Source of the DNA: Eupeodes corollae
Taxonomy: Eukaryota; Arthropoda; Insecta; Diptera; Syrphidae
DNA: 64,000 nucleotides
Direction of reading: 5' to 3'
Assembly (NCBI RefSeq): GCF_945859685.1
Contig: NC_079148.1
Span: forward strand, 49,734,421 to 49,798,420
Under the pieces are notes generated by a model. It was given only the letters and a program-made list of their open reading frames with translations, was not told the origin of the DNA and searched no databases. The translations under genes and the position numbers were made by a program. Each line of letters opens with the position of its first letter. Within the stretch, counting starts at the first letter, position 1. Positions 36,931 through 47,321 of the stretch are shown one piece after another.

Positions 36931-37394
36931 GCGCTATCTTTTGTAAATATGTAATTAACTTTTTAGTTAATAAGAACAAAATTAAGAAGAGAATATAAGA
37001 AGTAGATACCATTTCCTTCGTTTTTGATTTTATTATTTCAATGACTCATGAATTATTCAATGAAAGTATATTAGAACATCAATCTAATAAACAATTATTT
37101 CGATATTTTTTTTTAAAGTATTCTGCTGGCAAAATTCTATATTTCAAAAATCGTTATCATAAAAAATACTTTTTTATTTTTAATAACAGAATTTTAAGAT
37201 GCAGTATTTTGATCATACAGTATTTTGTTCCTGCAGCGTTTAAAAAACAGTAGTTTGAGACTCAGTATTTTAAATACAGTATTATGACCCATACAGTTTT
37301 TTGACCAAAACCCAATTGAAAAGTATTCATTTTAATTACTCAGGGTTGTCCTTGATAAAAATGTACTTAGTACGTATGTAATTTTGAAATATTA
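36931..37394. repeat. AT-rich stretch with CAGTATTTTG words
   Basis: Between 37198 and 37300 the words GCAGTATTTTGATCAT, ACAGTATTTTGTT, CAGTAGTTTGAGACT, CAGTATTTTAAA, CAGTATTATGACC and CAGTTTTTTGACC follow one another every 15-25 bases. The rest shows nothing. Confidence 0.45.
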
Positions 37395-38965
37395 TTTCTC
37401 TAAAGGGATTTGTAAAAATATTAGGAATTCTTCCTCATCCTAGGTTCTCACGCTCGTTGTGAATGACAATCCATTTGTTAGCTCTTAAGACAAAGCAAAT
37501 CTCTTTGCTGGGCAGTTTGCCGCCAATTCAACGCTGCCAGTGACTGTTATGATTCCGCCTGTACTTGAGCGAGTTAATGATTCTATGGAGGTGTTCTTCA
37601 TCTCTGGCAAACCCACTGCGTAATCTTTTTCATCTGTCCTACTCCTCAGATCTCGTTCCGAGAGGATGGAAAACTGCATTTGTCCAGCCCATACCCAAAA
37701 AAGGCGAATCTTCCTCACCCTCTTACTACCGACCGATTGCACTTACGTCGCTTCTTTCCAAGGTCATGGAAACTCTGATTAATTATCAGGTCAAGAAATA
37801 TCTTGAAGATCGAAAGCTTCTTAATGACCGGCAATACGGCTTTCGTAACAATAGGTCCACTCTTGATCTCATGGTTAATCTCACCGAACGGTGGAGAAAG
37901 TGAGATTATTGCACTAGATATTTCAAAAGCATATGATAGGATTTGGCATCAGGCTCTCTTATTAAAAATGCGTGTGATTTCGGTTTTTATGAATCAATCC
38001 TTCATTGGGTTAGTAATTACCTTTCAAATCGTTTTATGCATTGTATTGGATGGATTCAAGTCTGAAAACCACAAAATAAATATTGGTGTGGCCCAGGGCT
38101 CTGTTTTATCTCCAACACTCTTTCTCGTTTTTATTAATGATCTCCTGTCTGCCAAATCTAATCCAATACATTGTTTCGCCGACGATAGTACTCTTAGCTT
38201 TTCATATTCGTTTTCAGATTCACACCCCTCTTCTTCGGATGTGGAACTGCAACGACAAAATATGATAAGCTTATTAAATTCCGACCTAAACAGCATTGTA
38301 CAATAGGGAATAAGAAACCGCGTGGAATGTAATGCTTCGAAAGTGTAATGCTGTCTTGTATCGTTAAAGCGAAATATACCCCCCTGCCATTATCCATAAA
38401 TGGCACTTGCATCGAGGAAACTGAAAATATTGATATCCTCGGTATGTGTATCATCAACCACCTTTTTTGGATTGATCACATATGCGATATCGCCAAAAAT
38501 ACCGCAAGATGTTTGGGTTTTCCAAGGCGATGCAAGAAGTTTTTTCTAACCCTCTGATCTGGCAGTTATTTAAAAGACTTATATACGTCCAAAGCTTGAG
38601 TATAACTCCCATATCTGGGCTGGTGCTCTTGCAACTTACTTAAGTCTCTTGGATAGTATTGAACTGAGAACATTTAGATTGATTGGCGATATTGGTATCA
38701 TCAAAACATTTACGTCACTTGAACATCGTCAAAATGTTTCTTTGTCTCAACATCTTTTACCGTTATGTTAATGGTTTACGCTCTAGAGAAATAGCCAGCT
38801 GCATTCCTCACCTTAAACAGTTCAACCGTAATACTCGCGCTTCTAGGAATGATCATCAGTATACCCTCGAGCCCAACTCCGGTCGTACTGTCAAGTACAG
38901 AAATTCGTTCTTTAGCCGTACCACGCGAATGTTGAATGCCTTACCACACTTTGTCTTTCCCAGCT
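37395..38965 (+). mobile_element. CR1/L2-type LINE, 5'-truncated RT copy
   Basis: Same family as 16845. Includes HLSYSSDLVPRGWKTAFVQP, PIPKKGESSSPSYYRPIALT, LLNDRQYGFRNNRSTLDLM, the catalytic Asp block ALDISKAYDRIW, QGSVLSPTLFLVFINDLL and an intact FADDSTLSFSYS. The C-terminus runs to RTTRMLNALPHFVFPS. Frame breaks lie near 37600, 37900, 38307 and 38580, and a deletion near 37590 removes the KSAGPDKIP block. Confidence 0.85.
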
Positions 38966-39079
38966 AAACTTGATTGACAACAACTTTTTGAAGTGAATAC
39001 TGGAAAAAGTAATTGAAGCAAAACTCTTCATTTGAATTCTTGTAATTTAAAAGTCTATAGAGTTTTCAATTTTAATTAT

Positions 39080-40261
39080 TAACTTCCCATAGGAAGTTAT
39101 TGTAATGGGTCCGATTTGTCATATTGAAAATTTTGAAATTTCTCAACGTTTCAAGGTCCCTAGATTAGAAATAAAAGATTTTTAGAAAGATGTCTGTGCG
39201 TGCGTGTGTACGTACGTTCGTACGTCCGTACGTTCGCCACGTTTTTTTCGTCCTCCACAGCTCAATAACCAGAAGAGATATCGATTTCAAATAAATTTTG
39301 TTATACAGATAATAAGGCAGAAAGATGCAGAAAGGGCTCTCAAGAAAATTACGAACCTAAAACGCTAGAGACTTGACTTAAATTTTAGATAATATATTGT
39401 AACGTAATACCAAACAGGTATATTTTTTGGAAAAAATCAATAAAACGTTTTTTTTATAAATCAATAAAACTGAAAAAAATTGTCACCGCCAAAATTTTAC
39501 GACTGAAAAATGATTTCAATTTTGTGCAACGAAGAATAATGTTTTCGGCATCTGATAAAATTTTGAGAAAAATCGAATTGACAGTTTTTTTTTTATAAAA
39601 AATAAAAATCTAAAAAAAACATGACTCAAATCTCGTAAAAATTGAATATCGATTCAAATATCTTCTCATAAACTTGAAATTCGGGCTTCAATCTTATTTT
39701 ATCTCATAAGAAATATTATTTTTAACATTCGGACAAATTTTGAGAAAAATAGAATTTACTTTTTTTTTACAAAAAATAAAAACGTAAAAAGAATGTATAA
39801 AAGTTGGTAAAAATTGATTTTCGACTCAAATATCTCTTCAAAAATTTGAAATATTGGCTTCAAACTAATTTATTCTTATAAGAAATATTGGTTTCAACAT
39901 TTGGTAAAGTTTTTAAAAAATTGAAATTGACAGTTTTTTAAAAAAAAAAAAAAATAAAACTCTAAAAAAAAAACAATACTAAAACTTGATAAAAATTTAT
40001 TCTCGGCTCCAATAGCTTTTGAAAAATTAAAAATATTGGCTTCAAACTTATTTTATTTCACAGAAAATATTGTTTTCAATATTTAGTAATTTTTATATAA
40101 AAATTCAACAGTCCGTTTTTTCATAAAAAATAAAATCTACAAAAAATAGTACGCAAATTTGGTAAAAATTGATACGAGTACATATATAGACAAACTTTTA
40201 AGCAAGACAAATCGACAGACGGGATTGGAAGTTATCAGTTTGGGTTGCATTCCAGCCTCTT
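39080..40261 (+). repeat. 175-bp-array element, copy 3 (complete)
   Basis: Best-preserved copy. Its 5' end is the hairpin TAACTTCCCATAGGAAGTTA (39080-39099). A unique block follows with a GTACGTACGTTCGTACGTCC run (near 39205) and GCAGAAAGATGCAGAAAGGG. Four array units have AATTGACAG-type markers at 39576, 39752, 39925 and about 40104. The 3' block has GGGATTGGAAGTTATCAG and GGTTGCATTCCAGCCTCT. It is flanked by TTTTAATTAT on both sides (39070-39079 and 40262-40271). No ORF; non-autonomous. Confidence 0.9.
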
Positions 40262-40271
40262 TTTTAATTAT

Positions 40272-43070
40272 GAACATTTTAGTAAAATTCATCCACACAG
40301 CAAAAAAAGCCTTAATTTATTTTGATAAAATCTGGCAACTCACTTTTATTTTCTCCGAAATGGCTTAATATTTTTCGAATTAAGTCTAAAATGGAAAACT
40401 CAAGAAAGTGGTTCGAATCAAAATTTGTATTAAGGTCTTCTCAGAAAAAATTCTAATAATATCTCTAAGTTTTTAATTGAATCTATATACCATTACTCAT
40501 TTGGATGTATCAACTTTTGCTCAAACTTTGCGGGATATATTTTCGGAACTTAATTATTATTAGAGAATATTATACAAAATTTGCTGTCAATATTTCCCTT
40601 TTGTGGATACATTTATTAAGTAGCCAAATCAACTTTCATATAAAGTATAATGGACAGAACCGAAGAATTCCAAATTAAGTCTCTTTTATTTTATGAAATG
40701 GATTTTCAAACGAAGTAAATAACCAATACCATTTGTGTGTAGATCTAACCTACAAGTAAAAATGTAGAATACATTAGTTTATGAGTCATAATAAAGAAAA
40801 TAAAAATGTTAATTATTATCAATATAATTGCAAATCTCTACTGATTGCGATTTCATTTTGATTGATTGATATTTTTCAATATTAGCTTCCTACTTTTGAT
40901 ATCTAAAAAGTAAGTTCATTTAGGCGGGGTTGCACGAATTAGAAAAAAGGGCTTATAACTTTTGTTCTTTCCAAAAAGGTTATCTGGCGTTCGCATCTCT
41001 CTCCAGTAAAGTATCTAGTATGAAAAATAGCTTTCACCTATTGAATTTATTCATCCATATATACATCACACAGCTACGCACTCATACACACACACATAGA
41101 TATACAAACATACATCCATATATAACATATTATGTATGTAAAATAATGTTTCATCGGAATATCTCATTATCCCGATAACACTCATGCATTTGATTAAATT
41201 AAAAGCCTGGTCCAGCATTTATCTTACATCGCCCATATCATTTCCCTTTTACCTCCCCAGACCCCAGGCCACCTCTATGCACCTCCAAATGCTCATAAAA
41301 GATTATTCCTACATGATGAAATACATATGTATGTGTGTATAGTATCTGTGTGCATACGTTCATACATAAGTTGCACTGGACAGGACAATGGAATCGCAAA
41401 ATACAAAATGTGAAAAACGCATAAAATGAAAAACCGATAAACTCGCGTAGATACAGATTTCAATCAGTCAATTTTCGTTGCTCTTGTGAATAATGAACAG
41501 AAAACACATACGCACCACATCGTGCCCTGTGCTTCATCAAATTAATTTATACTGTCTGTCTGTCTGTCCGGGTATTCATATTGAAAGGCCGCTACACTGA
41601 CCAAACCCGACTTTAACTCCAACTCCAATTCCAATTCCGAACTGATCCCAATCCTATAATATAACGGTATATATAGCACATAATATCTAACCCACACTCA
41701 GCTGACCTATACTATACTATACTATATGTATATGTTGTATAAGCTATACCAACCGGTAGCATTTGAATAATTGCAATTTTGCATTTGTTGTACGAATCAA
41801 TCGACGAGCTCCATGTGAGATGCACTGATTGCGTTTGTCAATGCGTGTGCAGTGGCATCTATAGGATGTTATACGCATCATATGTGCATAATAAGGGGAG
41901 TTTTCAAAAATCAGCGATGCTTTGAAAAAAAAACGATTCACGACGTACTGTGGACAACGTAAGCGACACGAGGGGTAGGTTGGGTGGGAAGGTGTGGTCG
42001 TAGGACTATGATGAGGAGCTTAAAAGGTGCACGAATAAAATTATTTCACTCTTATATGAGAGGCAGTATGAGCCAACATACACACATGGATTTGGTATTG
42101 GTATAGGGTGAAGGTGTTTGAACTGATGCGTATCTACGAATTGCGTTCTTTCTAAAACTCATTTTCTACATGCGTATGTTCATTAGAGTGCATCCGTTGT
42201 ATGTTGCAATTGCCAAAGGATTACGGCTTCACAGACTAAAAATATATCTATACTCTATTCAGTACATACATATACGTAGTTAAGGCTGGACAGGATAAAA
42301 TACAGAACATCAGACCTATAAATGTTTGTGCATAAATGAATTGGAATAAATGTATGTAGGCTATAGCTCCTTTAGGGATGAGAAGATCAGTTTTTTCCAT
42401 TATTTCTTTTTGCTGTATTTCAACGAATGATTGTTGAGAGTTAAAAATAAAGCATTGTTCTGTTTATCCATCTGCAACATGCGGAAAATCTTTTTATCAA
42501 TTTAAATTGTCACGTATAGATAGATCAAAATATACAGTAGTATCTATAAGTACACAATAATATGTATGTAGTGAGTTATTGCATTAAAATGTAGTTTTTT
42601 TCTGTTTAATGTGGAATAGTTTCTATACTTTCGTTTATGCTACTTGAAATGAAATAAAATAGAAATGAGGAGATAAATGTGCAGAAATAGTGGAGAATAA
42701 TGTGACAGTTGAGGTTGCATAGTTGTTGGATGTGTGGTTGCATCAAGAAATATGTATGTAACTATGTTTTTATTTCTCTTAGTTACATAGAATAAAGGAG
42801 ATTTTCTTCAAATCATGTATGTATTTAGAAAACGAGTACATATTGATTTACATAATAAAATCGAAAAGAAATAGAATTTTATGTCAATGAAATATAGGTT
42901 GATATAAACATATGTATGTATGCACACATCTTTTATGTAAAATAAATACTTTACTATACTTTCGTTAGAAAAAAGGATAAATAATCAATTTTATCAATAT
43001 TTGTAAGATTAATTCAATTTCAAGAGTTACAATTTCTTCAACAAAATTTGATTTTATTTAATTTGAAAAA
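40272..43070. other. Non-coding intron sequence with microsatellites
   Basis: No gene supported. Contains a CACACACACA run (about 41085-41097), GTCTGTCTGTCTGTCC (41553-41568), ACTATACTATACTATA (41710-41725) and several ATATGTATGTA words (42550-42920). Confidence 0.4.
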
Positions 43071-43074
43071 AAGA

Positions 43075-43348
43075 AGACAAATTTAAAATGGTATATTTGG
43101 CGTATGAGTACTTTTTTTTAATTGTTCTTGCGACGCATAGGAAATATTAACAGCTGTAAAAAGCTAATAAGAAACACACATTTTATGTACTTTGAAAAAG
43201 GTTTTTTTTGCTTGACCCACTGTTAAGTATATATATGCTCTTTTTAATCGCAAAACAAGATTGTGAAATGCTTAACCTAACTCCTGTTTTTATATTCAAA
43301 ACTTTTCTTTTTTTGATCAGTTTCTATTTTCCATTATATACAAAAAAA
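43075..43348 (+). repeat. Direct repeat A1 (about 270 bp)
   Basis: Homologous to 44520-44798 in the same orientation. Both contain GGCGTATGAGTACTTTT, GATAAGAAACACACATTTTA (with one change in A1), and AAGATTGTGAAATGCTTAAC, and end in TATACAAAAAAA. A 175-bp-array element lies between the two copies. Confidence 0.75.
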
Positions 43349-44514
43349 GAGGCTGGGATGCGACCCTCACTGATAACTTCCCATCCCGTCTGTCGATTTG
43401 TCTTGCTTAAAAGTTTGTCTATATGTATTTTTACCAAATTTGTGCACTATTTTTTGTAGATTTTATTTTTTATGAAAAAAACTGAATATTGAAAACAATA
43501 TTTTCTGTGAAATAAAATAAGTTTGAAGACAATATTTCAAATTTTTAAAAAGCTATTTGAGTCGAAAGTAAATTTTTACAAAGTTTTAGTATAGTTTTTT
43601 TTAGAGTTTTATTTTTTGTAAAAAAACTGTCAATTCGATTTTTTTAAAAATTTTACTGAATGTTGACAACAATGTTTTTTTTAAAGTTAAAATTAAATTA
43701 CAGCCAATATCTCAAAGTTTTGAAAAGATATTTGAGTCGAAAATCAATTTTAACTTTTTACTTTTATTAATTTTTTTTAGGTTTTTATTTTTTGTAAGAA
43801 AACTGTCGACTCGATTTTTAACAAAATTTTACCGAAAGTTGAAATCAATGTTTCTTATACGATAAAATAAGTTCTAAGCCATAATCTCAAACTTTTAAAA
43901 AAGATATTTGAGTCGAAATTCAATTTTAACCAACTTTGAGAATTGCTTTTCTAGATTTTTATTTTTAATTAAAAAAACTGTCACTTCGATTTTCCTCCAA
44001 ATTTTATCAGATGTCGTCGCAAAAAATTTTTTTGGAGATAAAATCATTTTGAATTCGTAAAATTTGGAGGTGATAAATATTTTTTTTTCAGTTCTTTTGA
44101 TTTATGTATAAAAAAACCGGTAAATAGATTTTTTTCCAAAAATATTGTTGTGTGGTATAACGTTAAAATATATAGTATAACATTTTATTCAAGTCTCAGC
44201 GTTATTGGTTCGTGAGATATTTAGAGTTAACCAACATTTTCAACTTTTTTTTACATTGCTATTATAAAAAAACTCCCACGGAATTTTCTTGAGCGCCCTT
44301 TCTACATCTTTCTGCAGTATTATCTGTATAACAAAATTTATTTGAAGTCAATATCTCTTCTGGTTCTTGAGCTATGAATGACGTCGCGAACGTACGGACG
44401 TACATCTTTCTAAAAATCTTTTATTTCAACTCTAGGGACCTTGAAACGTCGAGAAATGCAAACGTTTTCAATTTGAAAAATCGGACGTATTACAAACCTT
44501 CCTATGGGAAGTTA
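43349..44514 (-). repeat. 175-bp-array element, copy 4
   Basis: Minus-strand copy from GAGGCTGGGATGCGACCC (3' end) to CCTATGGGAAGTTA (5' end). About four array units, with AACTGTCAATTCG-type markers at 43625, 43800 and 43975 plus an edge unit near 43480. The 5' block has CCTTTCTACATCTTTCTGC. Flanks ATACAAAAAA and ATAAGAAAAA are similar but not identical (8 of 10). Confidence 0.85.
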
Positions 44515-44519
44515 ATAAG

Positions 44520-44798
44520 AAAAATTTAAAACTGGGACATTGGGCGTATGAGTACTTTTATTTAATTTTTCATGCGACGTACGTATCGTAAATATGTACA
44601 GTTGTGGAAAGCCGATAAGAAACACACATTTTATTTACTTTGAAAAAAAGGATTTTTTGCTAAATTATTTATTTTATTTGTCAAGTATATAGATTCTCTT
44701 TTTAACCGCACATCAAGATTGTGAAATGCTTAACCTAAAACACGTTTGGTATTTGAAACTTTTTTTTTTTAATCAATTTCATATTTTGAATTTATACA
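44520..44798 (+). repeat. Direct repeat A2 (about 280 bp)
   Basis: Second copy of the 43075-43348 sequence, roughly 80% identical by eye, without the element at the matching TATACAAAAAAA site. Confidence 0.75.
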
Positions 44799-45059
44799 AA
44801 AAAAATTATTGCAAAATTATTTTAAAAGAAAAGTGTCTACTTTTACAATATTTTGAGTAAGAAAAATAACTGGAAGCCTAATACTTGAGTAGAAGACCAT
44901 TTCCTATCAGTTTCTTGTTGTTTTTGTAGGTTTCGTATTATGTTAAAAAAGCTGTTAGTTGATTTTTCTAGGAAATTAATAATGACAAAAATATTTTTAA
45001 GGAGGTTTTTTGTATGAAATTTTATACTCACAGTTTAAGGCAGCTGCTTGCCGAATTCA

Positions 45060-45262
45060 CAATTGAATATTTACACCAAGTTCATAGGCTGGAGTTATAG
45101 CTATTTCACGGGGACCAACCCGATCATCAGACTCCTTTAGTGGTGCTTAATCGCTTTATGTTCAATTTAATTTTTGAAGAACTTTTTGCCCGAGCTGGGC
45201 TTGAACAAGCGATCTAGCGTGTGAGGTGCTAGTGCACTACACACTACGCCACCGCACCCACA
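45060..45262 (-). mobile_element. tRNA-derived SINE
   Basis: The minus-strand head has A-box-like GCGGTGGCGTAGTGT (45241-45255) and B-box-like GCTTGTTCAAGCCCAGCTC (45192-45210). Between them is a GCACTAGCACCTCACACGC anticodon-arm-like stretch. The body probably runs towards 45060. It is a different family from the SINE near 7.4 kb. The fold is too irregular for a functional tRNA. Confidence 0.55.
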
Positions 45263-45579
45263 TGAAAGTTGCAAGCCAATTACAGGTTTTTTCGTTCTAT
45301 CGAACTATACTGAACCGATTAGCATTTTTCTAAGCACACACAAGTAATTGTTGTTGTTTTATTCAGGTTCCTTCTATTATCTCCTCTCTTTTTCATAAGC
45401 CAACGATTTCGATTGGATTCGTATGAGGAGGGAGATGGGATATTTTTCATACGATGAAACAGTTTGATTTTAAAATCTATTTTTTGGAGAGATTTTAGTA
45501 GTGACATTTTTTTTAAGTTAATAAGAAAAATTAAAAATTATAAAAAAAATCGTTATAAGCTTTTTTTTTAAATGTATTG

Positions 45580-45890
45580 GGTTGGTATCAAGGCACAAAG
45601 TATAACACACAATTTGATTCAAGTCGCTTGCGTTACTGGGTCGTGAGATATTTTGGTTTAACCAAAATGTTCATTTTTTTAGATTGCTATTTTAAAAAAA
45701 CCATACACTCCAATTTTTTGAGAATTTTTTCAACATCTTTCTGGATTTTTATCTGTATAACAAATGTTCATACAATCGCTCGCAGAGACATCGTTCTTAA
45801 AATCTTGAGGAACCTTAAAACGTCAAGAAATGTCAATATTTTTGGCCAAATTACAATAACTTGCTATCGGAAGTTAAAAATGCTTTTTGT
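45580..45890 (-). repeat. 175-bp-array element, 5' fragment
   Basis: Minus-strand match to the unique 5' block only: CACAAAGTATAACACACAAT, GTCGTGAGATATTTTGG, TTTTCAACATCTTTCTGGA and TTACAATAACTTGCTATCGG ending in AAGTTA. A further scrap with GGTTCGTGAG lies at 46360-46520. Confidence 0.6.
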
Positions 45891-47320
45891 TTGCGTTAAA
45901 AGAAACGAATAATCGGAATATTAAGCAGTAAAAAATTAGAGTTTCTTAAAAGTTTTTCAAAAAATAAATGTTAAAAACAAAACTTTGCAGACAAAAATAA
46001 AAAATAAATAAATAAAGTTATGTTGAGCAAAAAAAATGTCCAGCCTTGTTTAAGGTTAAAGTGGTGATAGAGTAGGAAAGTTAAATACCAATTGTGATTC
46101 GTCAAAATATATTTTTAATGTGAAAAAATTTGTTATATTTTGTTTTTAATGACAAAAAAAATGAATCCATAAAATTGTTTTTTTTTTTTTTATTGCGAGG
46201 CATTTCTTTCTTTCCATTCATATTTTTAGTGCAAAAAAATTTTAGTTTTCTTTATTTTTAATTGAACTTATGAATTTATGTTAATAAGAAATTAACTAAA
46301 AATTAGCAACAATATTTTGAACATAGTAAAATTATAAAGAAAATATCTTTAATTTTTGCCAAGTTACTATAGTCGAAAATCAATTTGTAGCAACTTTGTT
46401 TTAAGGTTTTATTTTTTTGTAAAAAAGCTTCCAAAAACGTTATTTTTTGTTGAAGTCGCTTGCAATATTGGTTCGTGAGTTAGTTAGATATTTTGGTTAA
46501 ACTAAAATATTTCCTTTTTTACTTGCGACATATAGGAACTATGTATACACACATATGTATATGGGAAGTTTTGCATTCGTGCAAAATTTCGAACTCGAGA
46601 TTTTAATCAAATACGATATTACGATGGTAGAGAATTTAAAAAAAGTGGGTCCCGCTATTCCGTCCGGTCGGTTTTGTCTGTCTGTCCACGCTCCTAAAGC
46701 CTAAGCCATTGGGTCCATTGAGTTCAAACTTGAAAGTTAAGGTTTTGAGAATATTCGCGTTAGACGTTTTTTCATTTCTTATTTTAAGATCAAAACTAAC
46801 AGTGGCCCCCATACATTTTTTTTGTCAAAAACGAAAATTCGAATTTTCTCGAAAACAAACCGAAAGATTTTTTTAAAATTTTATCTAAAATTTTACCGCC
46901 CATAGAACCGTTATTTTGTTTTTTAATTTTCTCAGCAACTTTTGAAGCTATTTCATAATTTTTTTTTTTGAATAAGCTCTTATATTGCCTTAACAATATT
47001 TTTTTATCAAAAGTACAATTTTGAATTTTTTGGGTTTTTAAAAAAATTTAGATTTTTTTTCACAATTCTGTATCTCAAAAACTGTTCAAAATTTTTTTAC
47101 CAAGTGTTACTTAATTTTCAGGTAAAATTTTAAATCTTAATTTTTTTTTAATTATTTTAATTGTATTAAATGAAACCTCCTCCCATCTCAACAGATCAAA
47201 TCCTATGTAAGACCTCAAAAGAGCTCTAGTTTCTAGCAAGAAGTAATATCTTGGTACATTTGTGTATATGATTTTAAAATATTATTCTTTTACTTGCTTT
47301 CGCCTAAATAAAAGAATAAA
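45891..47320. other. AT-rich stretch with a possible second repeat family
   Basis: 46555-47200 starts GGGAAGTTTTGCATTCGTGC and contains GTCCCGCTATTCCGTCCGGT, TGTCTGTCTGTCC and CCATTGGGTCCATTGAGTTC. The style resembles the neighbouring elements but the sequence differs. No ORF is supported and no second copy was found here. Confidence 0.35.
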
Positions 47321-47321
47321 A

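Noticed and set aside
41040..41100. CRISPR-like or regulated repeat array
   Set aside because: Only a short CA microsatellite in a eukaryotic intron.
45187..45262. A functional tRNA gene
   Set aside because: A- and B-box-like motifs exist, but acceptor and anticodon stems do not pair convincingly; a SINE head is the better reading.
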